Positions 1-7,720 of a stretch of 64,000 bases of DNA are shown here, piece by piece. How positions within the stretch are numbered: position 1 is the stretch's first letter; each line of letters opens with the position of its first letter. The DNA is from [Bacillus] enclensis (GTDB taxonomy: Bacteria; Bacillota; Bacilli; Bacillales; Bacillaceae_B), in assembly GCF_001456935.1 (NCBI RefSeq), contig NZ_KQ758484.1:436281-500280 (forward strand), in the 5' to 3' direction. The notes under the pieces are model-generated. The model saw only the letters and a program-made list of their open reading frames with translations, searched no databases and was not told the DNA's origin. The position numbers and the translations under genes are program-made.

Positions 1-647
1 TTGACGCGCCTTCTGTCATGAACAGCCGTTCCACCTATTTGCGGGCTGGAATCGGCGGCTATGGCGGCCGCAGTTTAAAAGAAGGAGACCTCCTTCATTC
101 CGGTGAAGTGCTTGATGATTCACAGGAAATAATCGAGTATCTGACCCCTTACTTGGAGGACGGCCATTTTACGGAAATCGACTGGTCGATTTCTTCGGAA
201 TTCATCTCCATCCACCGGTCACAAAAGGCTATCAGGGTGATGGAAGGACCCGAGTTCCCGCTTTTCAAAGAAGACAGCAGGCAGGTATTCTTCGAAAAGC
301 CATTCAAAGTGTCGCCGCAGTCCGACCGTATGGGCTACCGGCTGGAGGGGACAACACTCGAACTGGAACAAGATACGGATATGATATCTGAAGCCGTTTC
401 CTTTGGGACCATCCAGGTTCCTTCGGACGGAAATCCGATCATCCTGCTTGCAGACCGGCAAACGACGGGAGGCTACCCCCGCATCGGCCAGATCGCTTCT
501 GTCGACCTTCCGCTGATCGCCCAGACGAAACCGGGAGAAGAGCTATCCTTTACAGTCATCACCCATGAGGAAGCCCAGAAGCTTCTCATAGACAGGGAAA
601 AGCAGCTTCGCCATCTAAAGCAGGGGATTGCACTCAAGCTTAAATAA
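1..647 (+). CDS. pxpC: 5-oxoprolinase subunit C (KipA/PxpC), 5' truncated
   Basis: C-terminal part of a KipA/PxpC protein (biotin-dependent carboxyltransferase-like domain). In bacteria, PxpABC hydrolyses 5-oxoproline to glutamate with ATP; in B. subtilis KipA also counteracts the sporulation kinase inhibitor KipI. The frame is already open at base 3, so the gene begins upstream of the window; about 214 residues are visible of a usual length near 330. The stretch RSTYLRAGIGGYGGR near the start is typical of the family, as is the later GGYPRIGQIASVDLP. The next gene follows after 35 bp on the same strand and is NRAMP-like, as in the B. subtilis ycs-kip region. Family call is firm; in vivo role is inferred. 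Confidence 0.85.
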   Translation, partial: DAPSVMNSRSTYLRAGIGGYGGRSLKEGDLLHSGEVLDDSQEIIEYLTPYLEDGHFTEIDWSISSEFISIHRSQKAIRVMEGPEFPLFKEDSRQVFFEKPFKVSPQSDRMGYRLEGTTLELEQDTDMISEAVSFGTIQVPSDGNPIILLADRQTTGGYPRIGQIASVDLPLIAQTKPGEELSFTVITHEEAQKLLIDREKQLRHLKQGIALKLK

Positions 648-682
648 ACCATCACAGAATCAGCAGAAAAGGAGAGAAATAC

Positions 683-1867
683 ATGAAAACTTCAAATCTC
701 AGCGTTTTGCTCGGGGCTGCCTTCTTGATGGCCACGTCGGCCATCGGCCCGGGGTTCCTGACACAGACGACTGTGTTCACGGAACAATTGGCAGCAAGCT
801 TCGGCTTCGTCATCCTCATTTCCATCATCATTGACATCGGGGCCCAGTTGAACATCTGGCGGATCATTGCCATATCTGAAAAAAGGGCCCAGGACATCGC
901 CAACGATATCCTCCCCGGCTTGGGCTATTTCCTTGCATTCCTGATTGTTGCCGGCGGCCTTGCTTTCAATATCGGGAACATCGCCGGAGCAGGACTTGGA
1001 ACGAATGTATTGTTCGGGGTTTCCCCTGAGATGGGCGCTTTATTCAGCGGCCTTATCGCCATCGGGATCTTCCTTTTCAAAGAAGCTGGCCGATTGATGG
1101 ACAAGTTTGCACAGATTCTCGGATTTTTAATGATTCTTCTTACCCTTTATGTCATGTTCACATCGAGCCCTCCCGTCGGAGAAGCAGTCACAAAGACATT
1201 CATGCCGGATACGATCGACTTCATGGCCATCATTACTCTGGTAGGCGGTACGGTCGGAGGCTACATCACGTTCGCGGGCGGACACCGTCTGCTCGAAGCT
1301 GGCATCACGGGCAGGGAAGCTCTTCCTGAAATTACGAAAAGCTCTGTTTCTGCCATCGGGATCGCTTCCCTCATGCGCATTTTCTTATTCCTGGCTTCGC
1401 TCGGAATCGTTGCGCAGGGTCTGCAAATTGACCCGTCAAACCCGCCGGCATCCGTCTTCAATCTTGCTGCCGGAAACATCGGATATAAAATGTTCGGGAT
1501 CGTCATGTGGTCAGCTGCCGTCACATCCGTGGTCGGGGCTGCCTATACGTCCGTATCATTCATCCGAACCTTCACCCCTCTTTTGGAAAAATACCATAAA
1601 TGGCTGATCATCGGTTTTATCGTCATCTCGACACTCGTGTTTGTGTCGATCGGTAAACCAGTTGCCGTCATGATCCTCGTCGGTGCGCTGAACGGATTGA
1701 TCCTGCCGATCGCCCTTGGGGTCATGCTCCTTGCAGCACATAAGAAAAAAATCGTCGGCGATTACAAACATCCGGTCTGGCTGACGGTATTCGGCCTCAT
1801 CATCGTGGTGGCCATGTCGTATATGGGTGTCTATACAATGATCAATGAATTGCCGAAGTTGTTTTAG
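683..1867 (+). CDS. ycsG: NRAMP-family-like membrane transporter (YcsG type)
   Basis: A 394-residue integral membrane protein with about eleven hydrophobic segments and the NRAMP fold signature in TM1 (GPGF at residues 22-25). The canonical NRAMP metal-binding DPGN segment is not present: GPGF is followed by TQTTVFTEQ. A divalent-metal substrate is therefore not assured. The ATG is preceded by AAAGGAGAG at good spacing. It lies 35 bp downstream of the oxoprolinase subunit gene, matching the B. subtilis ycsG/kip neighbourhood, and is followed by a clear terminator. Its substrate could be a metal, or something linked to oxoproline metabolism; the sequence does not settle this. Confidence 0.8.
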   Translation: MKTSNLSVLLGAAFLMATSAIGPGFLTQTTVFTEQLAASFGFVILISIIIDIGAQLNIWRIIAISEKRAQDIANDILPGLGYFLAFLIVAGGLAFNIGNIAGAGLGTNVLFGVSPEMGALFSGLIAIGIFLFKEAGRLMDKFAQILGFLMILLTLYVMFTSSPPVGEAVTKTFMPDTIDFMAIITLVGGTVGGYITFAGGHRLLEAGITGREALPEITKSSVSAIGIASLMRIFLFLASLGIVAQGLQIDPSNPPASVFNLAAGNIGYKMFGIVMWSAAVTSVVGAAYTSVSFIRTFTPLLEKYHKWLIIGFIVISTLVFVSIGKPVAVMILVGALNGLILPIALGVMLLAAHKKKIVGDYKHPVWLTVFGLIIVVAMSYMGVYTMINELPKLF

Positions 1868-1880
1868 CCAGCCATCATTG

Positions 1881-1917
1881 AAGCCTCAAATCCTTTAGGG
1901 GATTTGGGGCTTTTTTA
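1881..1917 (+). terminator. Rho-independent terminator after ycsG
   Basis: The stem pairs AAGCC.CAAATCC with GGATTTG.GGCTT around a TTTAG loop and is followed by six T. It ends the pxpC-ycsG transcript. Confidence 0.85.
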
Positions 1918-1921
1918 CGAC

Positions 1922-1964
1922 AAAAAGGACAGCCCGCTCGTGATCGAGGGACTGTCCTTCTTTT
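1922..1964 (-). terminator. Terminator for ywbE, possibly bidirectional
   Basis: AAGGACAG pairs with CTGTCCTT across a loop of about 19 nt. There are T runs on both strands, so it can end ywbE (minus) and back up the ycsG terminator (plus). Confidence 0.75.
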
Positions 1965-1969
1965 AAGCT

Positions 1970-2164
1970 TTAAGATAAAATATTCTTTACTCTTCCGACC
2001 TGGCCGTCCTCGAGCCTGACCTTGATGCCGTGGGGATGATTGGCCGAATTTGTCAGGATGTCTTTTACGACCCCCTGGGTCAGATTCCCGGTACGCTGGT
2101 CTTTTTTCAGTACGATTTCAACTTGAAGTCCTGGTTTGATATTTGCTCGCTGTTGTCCGTTCAT
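1970..2164 (-). CDS. ywbE: YwbE family protein (DUF2196)
   Basis: A 64-residue protein matching the YwbE family: a positively charged, glycine-containing small protein with the pattern KPGLQVEIVLKKDQRTG near the N terminus and HPHGIKVRLEDGQVGRV near the end. The function is unknown; the RTGxLTxG and HPHGIKVR blocks define the family. The start was set at the internal ATG (2164) because an AGGAG site lies just upstream there; the longer in-frame extension has no such site and is not family-like. It stands alone, with a terminator behind it and a 20-bp periodic array in its upstream region. Confidence 0.85.
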   Translation of the reverse strand: MNGQQRANIKPGLQVEIVLKKDQRTGNLTQGVVKDILTNSANHPHGIKVRLEDGQVGRVKNILS

Positions 2165-2236
2165 GGAATTCTCCTGTCTTTGTTTTATTTTGGGCGGGTT
2201 CTGATTAAAGTGTGTATGAAAGAAAATTCGACAAGT

Positions 2237-2356
2237 GGCGCAATAAATGAAAAAGAGGCGCAATTCCGGGGATTCCGGCGCAAATATTTCGATTGTGGCG
2301 CAATAATCCTAATTCCGGCGCAATAAATCTAAATCTGGAGCAATTACTTAATCAAC
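2237..2356. repeat. Periodic array P1: GGCGCAAT every 20 bp
   Basis: Six units begin at 2237, 2257, 2277, 2297, 2317 and 2337. Each starts with GGCGCAAT or one change from it (GGCGCAAA, GGAGCAAT), followed by 12 bp that are A/T-rich and mostly unrelated between units. The spacing is exact. The array lies between the HTH gene (ending 2405) and the ywbE start (2164), so it may be in the upstream region of ywbE. Confidence 0.85.
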
Positions 2357-2404
2357 GATCCTGTTTTTCTGACCTCTGTCACCAGTGATTCCACTTATAC
2401 CCCG

Positions 2405-2635
2405 TCAATCCTCATCCTTCACATCCGGATCTTCCGGAATCGGCTCGCTGAGGTATTCGGCCAGCTGTTTTTTCGCTTTTTCCATCTGTTCGAGGTGCTG
2501 GTTGAATTGTTCACGGTAGATCAAGTACTGCTCTCCGTCATGAACCGCTCTTATTTTATTATCATGCACCATAGCTTCTATATACGATTCGGGCAGGGAA
2601 AGGTATTCTGCTGTTTCTGCGATTGTGAGATACAT
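2405..2635 (-). CDS. Excisionase-type HTH DNA-binding small protein
   Basis: A 76-residue protein. Residues 1-45 (MYLTIAETAEYLSLPESYIE, then a beta-hairpin-like VHDGEQYLIYREQF) match the MerR/excisionase-type winged HTH found in many small DNA-binding proteins. The rest is an acidic, probably helical tail. The start ATG has GAGGCG upstream. It follows speE after 73 bp on the same strand and may be read through from it. No integrase or phage genes are near, so it is more likely a small chromosomal regulator than a recombination directionality factor. Confidence 0.7.
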   Translation of the reverse strand: MYLTIAETAEYLSLPESYIEAMVHDNKIRAVHDGEQYLIYREQFNQHLEQMEKAKKQLAEYLSEPIPEDPDVKDED

Positions 2636-2708
2636 ATGGTTCGCCTCAATAATGAATATTTTTCACTATTATAGCATAACCCGCAAGCCATTCAGATGCA
2701 TGCCTCTC

Positions 2709-3629
2709 TTAAATGTTTTCCATCCTGAAAATTTCATGGATCTTCAAATTCGATTCGGAATTGATGATGGCTTCTTTTTTATACTCTTCATAGGCAGGAT
2801 GAAATACGAATAGTGTGGTCAATTCTCTGGGCAGGGTGCGGTGGGGGACCTCTATTTTCTGGAACTTTAAAGTGATTTCTTTCTTTGCAGCCAGCTGGAA
2901 GCCCCAATCACCGAAAGAAGGGATGATCGTGTGATACTGTTTCGTATGAAACCCCGCTTGTTCAAGGGTCAAACCGATACTCCAAAATACCGTGGGGGTG
3001 GCGTCCAGGGCATTAGATTGACATACAAGCAATCCATCCTCATTCAGCAAATGATAGAACTCTTCAAATAGCTCCCTGCTGTACAAACTTGCCAGGAGTT
3101 CATTTGTTGGATCGGGAAAGTCTATGATCATCAAATCATACATCTTCTTATTTTCCTTAATAAAGACTTTGGCATCCTCGATATGTGCCGTTACCCTTTT
3201 ATCTGAAAAAGCCTGTTCGTTTAATTCAGCCACGGCAGGAACATTTCTTGCAATCTCTACCACTTTGCCGTCAATATCGACTAAATCCACTTCTTTGACA
3301 CCGGGATACTTCAGGATTTCACGCAGGGCAAGTCCATCCCCTCCACCCAGTACCAGAACCGATTCTATCGATTTGCCGAGCGCGAAAGGTACATGGACGA
3401 ACGCTTCGTGGTAAATCCTTTCATCCAGGGAACTGAACTGCAGTTGTTCATTCAAGTATAACCTGATATCCACGGCACTTATGACCTGAATGTCCTGAAA
3501 CTTGCTCCTGCCTTTATAAAGGCGATCATGCCCGCCGGCGTTCAATTCCTTCAGCCCAGCACGGTCCCAATCATCCCCGTACGTTTCCGGGACTCTTTTC
3601 TCTTGAGAATCATTGGCTTTATGTCCCAT
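2709..3629 (-). CDS. speE: Spermidine synthase-like polyamine aminopropyltransferase
   Basis: A 306-residue soluble aminopropyltransferase, predicted to transfer aminopropyl from decarboxylated S-adenosylmethionine to putrescine. Visible motifs are the YQ-like FQDIQV start of the domain, QLQFSSLDERIYHEAFVH, the nucleotide loop VLVLGGGDGLALREIL, the acidic LVDIDGKVV strand end and DFPDPTNELLASLYSRE. GGGDGLALRE resembles the variants that are usually fused to membrane domains more than classical Bacillus SpeE, but no membrane segment is present here. Start ATG has GGGAAGTG upstream. It is divergent from speD, which supplies the decarboxylated substrate. Confidence 0.85.
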   Translation of the reverse strand: MGHKANDSQEKRVPETYGDDWDRAGLKELNAGGHDRLYKGRSKFQDIQVISAVDIRLYLNEQLQFSSLDERIYHEAFVHVPFALGKSIESVLVLGGGDGLALREILKYPGVKEVDLVDIDGKVVEIARNVPAVAELNEQAFSDKRVTAHIEDAKVFIKENKKMYDLMIIDFPDPTNELLASLYSRELFEEFYHLLNEDGLLVCQSNALDATPTVFWSIGLTLEQAGFHTKQYHTIIPSFGDWGFQLAAKKEITLKFQKIEVPHRTLPRELTTLFVFHPAYEEYKKEAIINSESNLKIHEIFRMENI

Positions 3630-3877
3630 TATTAATCACTTCCCTATAATTGATTTCTCATTATTCTATTTTATTTTGAAATCAACTCATAAGTTCTTCC
3701 GTTTCTATCATTCGGGAAAAAATAGATTGTAAGCCTATCGTTGTGAAGGGACAAACACCCCTGCAGATAACTGTCATATAGATTAATAGGTGGATTTTAA
3801 GAAAGCTGCATCCATTTTCAAGTCAAAATAGAGGGCTCGTACATATTCTAAATAAAGCGGAAGAAAGGAGGAGTCAC

Positions 3878-4267
3878 TTGGAATACAGTACATTCGGGAG
3901 ACATATCATTGCCGACTTGTGGGGCGTGGATTTCGATAAGCTCAACGATATCGCTTTTCTAAAAGAGCAATTGAATGAATCAGCCCTGGCAAGCGGAGCC
4001 ACGGTTCTTTCAATTGACTATCACAGATTCGACCCGCACGGAGCCACTCTGTTTGCAGTCCTCTCAGAAAGCCACCTCTCCATCCATACGTATCCTGAGA
4101 AAGGATTTGCCGCCATCGACGGATATACTTGCGGCCATTCAGTCGACCCTTTGAAATCAATCCAGTATCTGTTATCAGCCTTAAAACCAGACAAAGTGAA
4201 TTCATTAAAAGTTACGCGGGGACAAAGTGATTTGACGATCAAAAGATTGGCCCTCCGTGAGGATTGA
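3878..4267 (+). CDS. speD: S-adenosylmethionine decarboxylase proenzyme
   Basis: A 129-residue SpeD proenzyme; it makes the aminopropyl donor for spermidine synthesis. The self-cleavage site is SESHLSIHTYPEKG: cleavage is expected between Glu64 and Ser65, the serine becoming the pyruvoyl group. His70 (processing) and Cys85 in TCGHS (catalysis) are in place. Translation begins at TTG (3878), chosen because AAAGGAGG lies six bases upstream and the next residues EYSTFGRHI match the family start. It is divergent from speE across a 248-bp gap that must contain both promoters. No terminator of its own was seen before rlmCD converges. Confidence 0.93.
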   Translation: MEYSTFGRHIIADLWGVDFDKLNDIAFLKEQLNESALASGATVLSIDYHRFDPHGATLFAVLSESHLSIHTYPEKGFAAIDGYTCGHSVDPLKSIQYLLSALKPDKVNSLKVTRGQSDLTIKRLALRED

Positions 4268-4302
4268 ATACGCAGTCCAACCTCCGTTGTCCTCTAAAAC
4301 CT

Positions 4303-4332
4303 AAAAAAAGAGAAGCCCCCGGCCTCTCTTCT
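4303..4332 (-). terminator. Terminator for rlmCD
   Basis: Read on the minus strand, AGAGAGGCC pairs with GGCTTCTCT-type bases over a short G-rich loop and is followed by seven T. It also lies just behind the convergent speD stop. Confidence 0.7.
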
Positions 4333-4335
4333 TGA

Positions 4336-5709
4336 TTATACCAATTCTATTTTCGCGACTGCCTCACAGTGCATCGTCTGCGGGAACATGTCGACCGGCT
4401 GGATTTCAGTTGTTTTATACCCGCCGTCTTCCAAAATGCGCAGATCGCGTGCCAATGTTGCAGGGTTGCAGGAAACATATACGACCTTTTTCGGTTTCAT
4501 GGTGAGGATGGTGTCGAGAAGTGCTTCATCGCATCCTTTTCTCGGCGGATCGACGACGAGCACATCGGCGCTGATCCCGTCATCATACCATTCAGGGATG
4601 ACGACTTCTGCCGGTCCTGCCTTGAATTCAACGTTCGTCATATTGTTCAGGACCGCATTCTGTTCTGCATCGGCAATCGCCTGCGGGACGATTTCCACTC
4701 CATACACTTTCTTTGCTGTCTGGGCCAGGAAAAGCGAGATGGTCCCGATTCCGCAGTATGCATCGATGACCGTTTCTTCACCTTTGAGATCTGCGTACTC
4801 GAGTGCCTTGTCATACAGTACCTTCGTCTGCTCAGGGTTGACCTGATAGAAGGACCGGGCAGAAATCGCAAACTTCACGTCTCCGATCCTATCGTGGATG
4901 ACTTCTTCGCCCCAGAGGACGCGTGTCGTATCACCCATGATCACGTTCGTCTTTTTCCCGTTCACATTGTGGATGATGGATTTCAATCCTTCAATATTCC
5001 GGACGAGCTCTTCCACAATTTCATTCTTATGGGGAAGCTCATTCGTTCTTGTAACAAGGACGACCATGACCTCCCCTGTCGTGTATGCCGTGCGGGTCAT
5101 GATGTGGCGGAGCGTCCCCTTATGTTTCTTTTCATCATATGGACGTATGCCGAGGTTTTGACAGATATCCTTAACGTGCTGGATCACTTCATCATTTTTT
5201 TCATATTGGATGATGCATTTGTCCATATCGATGATTTCGTGGCTGCGCTTCTGATAAAAACCTGCTACAAAGCGCCCGTCTTTTTCACCGACCGGCACCT
5301 GTGCTTTATTCCGGTATCTCCATGGTTCTTCCATCCCAAGCACTTCATGGATCTTGACGTCTTGAAGCTTACCAATCCGCTGCATCACATCGCGTACATT
5401 CTTCTCTTTCGCTCTGAGCTGGCCCTCGTAGGTCATATGCTGGATCTGGCAGCCGCCGCACTCCCTGTAAATCGGACACGGAGGTTCCTGGCGGTAAGGA
5501 CTTTCCTTCGTCCGTTCCATCAAACGCCCGAACCCGTATCCTTTACTTGGTTTTACGACCTTCACCGTGCCTTCTTCACCGGGCAGCGCATTGGGAACGA
5601 ATAAAGGGTAGCCGTCCACCTTCGTCACGCCGTTCCCATCATGCGTCAAATCCTCGAAATAGGCGCCATCTATATAATCATTTTTTTGAACAGGTGCTTT
5701 TTTACTCAT
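4336..5709 (-). CDS. rlmCD: 23S rRNA uracil-C5 methyltransferase (RlmCD/YefA type)
   Basis: A 457-residue SAM-dependent RNA m5U methyltransferase. An N-terminal TRAM domain covers about residues 1-65. Iron-sulfur cysteines are Cys78, Cys84 and Cys87 (CxxxxxCGGC) with Cys165. The Rossmann part has DAYCGIGT at 317-324, VDPPRKG near 387-392 and the catalytic Cys414 in [13 protein letters not shown]. In B. subtilis the orthologue YefA (RlmCD) methylates two 23S positions, U747 and U1939, and sits next to dgkB and gatCAB as here, which favours RlmCD over E. coli-type RlmD. The ATG is preceded by AAGGAAG. A long open frame on the opposite strand is a shadow. Confidence 0.9.
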   Translation of the reverse strand: MSKKAPVQKNDYIDGAYFEDLTHDGNGVTKVDGYPLFVPNALPGEEGTVKVVKPSKGYGFGRLMERTKESPYRQEPPCPIYRECGGCQIQHMTYEGQLRAKEKNVRDVMQRIGKLQDVKIHEVLGMEEPWRYRNKAQVPVGEKDGRFVAGFYQKRSHEIIDMDKCIIQYEKNDEVIQHVKDICQNLGIRPYDEKKHKGTLRHIMTRTAYTTGEVMVVLVTRTNELPHKNEIVEELVRNIEGLKSIIHNVNGKKTNVIMGDTTRVLWGEEVIHDRIGDVKFAISARSFYQVNPEQTKVLYDKALEYADLKGEETVIDAYCGIGTISLFLAQTAKKVYGVEIVPQAIADAEQNAVLNNMTNVEFKAGPAEVVIPEWYDDGISADVLVVDPPRKGCDEALLDTILTMKPKKVVYVSCNPATLARDLRILEDGGYKTTEIQPVDMFPQTMHCEAVAKIELV

Positions 5710-5821
5710 TATGATCTTCCTTTTCTGCTTCCTAATTAGACTCTACTGATTGTACCACATCCGGTCAGTCAAATTGAAATACACTTCGAAGTGCCAGCCG
5801 CCCGAGCTCGACAACCCGAAA

Positions 5822-5936
5822 TGCGCAGGCGGCTCGACCAGACAAGCATAAGATGGATGGACCGTGAAGGAGCTTTTGGCCATCCTGGACCATTTAGCTT
5901 TTGACCTCAAGCCTGCAGCCGCCGGAGCTGGATAGC
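5822..5936. repeat. Degenerate copy of dispersed repeat B
   Basis: The segment has the plan of the B element at 60221-60347. An outer CAGGCGGCTCGACCAG arm, ACAAGCATAAG near the left, a central arm around GTGAAGGAGCTTTTGGCC and CTCAAGCCTGCAGCCG followed by GGAGCTGGATAG at the right end make a long imperfect palindrome. It lies between rlmCD and the terminator of the upstream cassette. Ends are approximate. Confidence 0.5.
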
Positions 5937-5956
5937 ATACACACTTATTTTTTATT

Positions 5957-5993
5957 CAAAAAGAAAACACCGGACACATTCCGTCTCCGATGT
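5957..5993 (-). terminator. Terminator for the 6007-6683 gene pair
   Basis: On the minus strand ACATCGGA pairs with TCCGGTGT over an 11-nt loop, followed by a T-rich tract. Confidence 0.75.
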
Positions 5994-6006
5994 CCTTGCA
6001 CGTATT

Positions 6007-6378
6007 CTACGATCTTAGCTGCGATGCCAGATCATTTTCGCGGATCGCCGTGATCCCGGCATTCAGATACACCTGAAAGCGGCCGGCTTCTTCGATGTCG
6101 CTCTCTTCCAGGGCTTCAACGATACACTGGAAATTATCGATTAAATGATTGGATTTCATGCCCCTGCTGATCAGGACATTGTTCAGCCACAATGCATAGT
6201 CGACGAAGATCTTTTCATCACCCGCCGCCGCTGTCGTGTTAAGGTAATTAAAATGGTGTACGTTATCTTCGTAACACTTCTGCATACCGATTCCCCCGAA
6301 TCTCTCGAGCAGCTCGGGATAACGTTCATAGAGCTTCTTTACGGCGCTGTCTATGACAGGTTTGTACATACTATCCAT
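6007..6378 (-). CDS. Uncharacterised helical protein, coupled to ABM-domain gene
   Basis: A 123-residue, all-helical-looking soluble protein with no recognised catalytic motif. The block HHFNYLNTTAAAGDEKIFVDYALWLNNVLISRGM resembles in pattern (not by any search) the helical module that precedes B12-binding domains in several regulators and sensors, where a GD..LF.DY.RW...L..RG pattern is common. Here the module stands alone with no B12 or other ligand domain. Its ATG shares one base with the TGA of the upstream gene (TGATG), so the two are translationally coupled and probably work together. Function unknown. Confidence 0.65.
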   Translation of the reverse strand: MDSMYKPVIDSAVKKLYERYPELLERFGGIGMQKCYEDNVHHFNYLNTTAAAGDEKIFVDYALWLNNVLISRGMKSNHLIDNFQCIVEALEESDIEEAGRFQVYLNAGITAIRENDLASQLRS

Positions 6379-6683
6379 CAGTAAGCCACCACCTTATACT
6401 TATCAATCGACGGGATGATCGATGCAAGATCTTTATCAGGATACTTTTTTTCAAGCTCATGAATCCGTTTGTAATCTCCACTTTGTATCCATGTCATGAA
6501 ATGTTCCTTCGTATCCCACTCCATATGCACGGTGATTTCGCCGGGCTTCTTTTCATTCTGGAGAAGCAGGAACCGCTGAAATCCTTCTGCTTCATCCACG
6601 AGCCCCGAACGCGAATGATAAATGGATATGACCTCATCCGCCTTATCATCCGGTACAGCGAATGTTGAATGTACGATATACAT
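6378..6683 (-). CDS. Antibiotic biosynthesis monooxygenase-domain (ABM) protein
   Basis: A 101-residue ferredoxin-like alpha/beta protein of the ABM class. Visible features are the IVHSTFAVPDDKADEVISIY first strand-helix, GFQRFLLLQNEKKPGEITVHMEWDTKEHF in the middle, and a helical end. Such proteins form dimers; members include heme-degrading IsdG-like enzymes and simple dimeric oxygenases, but no heme ligand was confirmed. Start ATG (6683) was chosen with GAGGGG eight bases upstream; a GTG three codons earlier sits inside that site. The downstream gene overlaps by one base. Substrate unknown. Confidence 0.7.
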   Translation of the reverse strand: MYIVHSTFAVPDDKADEVISIYHSRSGLVDEAEGFQRFLLLQNEKKPGEITVHMEWDTKEHFMTWIQSGDYKRIHELEKKYPDKDLASIIPSIDKYKVVAY

Positions 6684-6977
6684 GAAATCCACCCCTCTCC
6701 TGGCTTTTTGCTGCCGACAAGCTTTTTTCCCACTTTAACACAACGGGGTTCACATGGAAACTATTCTTCATGACGATTTCTGGAAGATCCATGTTATCGC
6801 TTGAAAAGAATCGGAGATAGTTGCTAGTATAGAAAGATATTTTAAGAGAGACCAGCTCTGCACCCTGTCAAAACTTACCTCGTTTCAAGATTTACTCAAA
6901 AGGAAATAGGGAATGCTGTATATTTCTTTCTTAAAATAATGACTTCAAAAAAGAACATGTAAAAGAAGGTAGATCAT

Positions 6978-7328
6978 ATGAATCCAGACATCTTAGTAAA
7001 CCTGATCCTGGTGGGGAATGTGTTCCTCGGTGTGCTTTTTACATTAAAATCACGCCGCTGGTGGCTCCCTTATATCTTGATGGGGCTCACCTTTTTAACC
7101 TTGACCATCGGATTCGGCCTCTCACTTGTACTGGGCAGTCAATCCATCCTGTCCTATCTCTTCGTATTCGTCGTCGGCCAGCTGATATGGGCGTTCGTAT
7201 TCGTGATGGTTGCCCATGTACTTTCGTTCATCGTGAGGAAACTGCCTTTCCGGCATAAGCAGCAGATCGGGTGGGGCTTTTTAGTCGGGTTTCCGCTTGT
7301 TTTTTTGGTGTTTTTATTGGTTCAATAG
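6978..7328 (+). CDS. Small membrane protein, four predicted TM segments
   Basis: A 116-residue hydrophobic protein with about four membrane segments (residues 4-21, 29-53, 56-81 and 95-115) separated by basic loops such as KSRRW and VRKLPFRHKQQ. No family was recognised. The ATG has AGAAGGTAG upstream. It is the only plus-strand gene between speD and the DUF2269 gene, and no promoter or terminator of its own could be assigned with confidence. A repeat-rich gap follows. Confidence 0.7.
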   Translation: MNPDILVNLILVGNVFLGVLFTLKSRRWWLPYILMGLTFLTLTIGFGLSLVLGSQSILSYLFVFVVGQLIWAFVFVMVAHVLSFIVRKLPFRHKQQIGWGFLVGFPLVFLVFLLVQ

Positions 7329-7383
7329 AGATTTTGTGGTGAAAATGGAAATCGGCTTTCCGAGGTTGGTATCGGGGGGCCGT

Positions 7384-7507
7384 TTTTTGGTTGTTTTGCT
7401 GATGCTGGGATGGGACTTTCATCGTTTTTGATTGTTTTGACGGTGCCGGGGCGGGGCTTTCATCGGTTTTTGGTTGTATTAATGACGCCGGGACGCGGCT
7501 TTCATTG
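7384..7507. repeat. Three imperfect tandem copies of a 41-42 bp unit
   Basis: Units begin at 7384, 7425 and 7467, each with TTTTTGGTTGT or a close variant and ending in a CTTTCATCG-like block. G-rich centres such as GCCGGGGCGGGGC differ between units. It follows the small membrane-protein gene and directly precedes the 21-bp array. A frame across it on the minus strand is judged non-coding. Confidence 0.75.
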
Positions 7508-7510
7508 TGA

Positions 7511-7615
7511 TTCTTTCGATTTATGGCCATAATCTTCGAATTTACCTCAATAATCTTTTAATTCCAGTTGAAAATCTTTTAATTTCACCCGATAATCTTC
7601 GAATTTTCAAAATAA
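7511..7615. repeat. Periodic array P2: ATCTTNNAATTT every 21 bp
   Basis: Units begin at 7511 (diverged, TTCTTTCGATTT), 7532, 7553, 7574 and 7595. The core is ATCTT, two variable bases (CG or TT), then AATTT/AATTC; the remaining 9 bp differ. Spacing is exactly 21 bp. It lies in the convergent gap before the dgkB terminator. Confidence 0.85.
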
Positions 7616-7680
7616 TTCCGTCACTTACCAAATACTTCCACAAACCAACGTCCACACCCCCCCAAACCTCTAACTCCATA

Positions 7681-7714
7681 AAAAAAAGAATGCCGCAATA
7701 ACGGGCATTCCTTT
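7681..7714 (-). terminator. Terminator for dgkB
   Basis: On the minus strand GGAATGCC pairs with GGCATTC around CGTTATTGC, followed by seven T. Confidence 0.85.
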
Positions 7715-7720
7715 TCACAT

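Noticed and set aside
2405..2635. Phage or integrative-element excisionase.
   Set aside because: HTH type fits, but there is no integrase, attachment site or phage gene nearby.
4369..5604. Long open frame (about 411 codons) on the plus strand opposite rlmCD.
   Set aside because: It is fully antisense to a firmly identified gene, has no domain-like pattern and no ribosome site; it reflects codon bias of rlmCD.
7228..7530. Minus-strand frame of about 100 codons across the 41-bp tandem repeat.
   Set aside because: Low-complexity Lys/Gln/Ser/Pro product, overlaps the end of the membrane protein gene, and runs through tandem repeats; no ribosome site.
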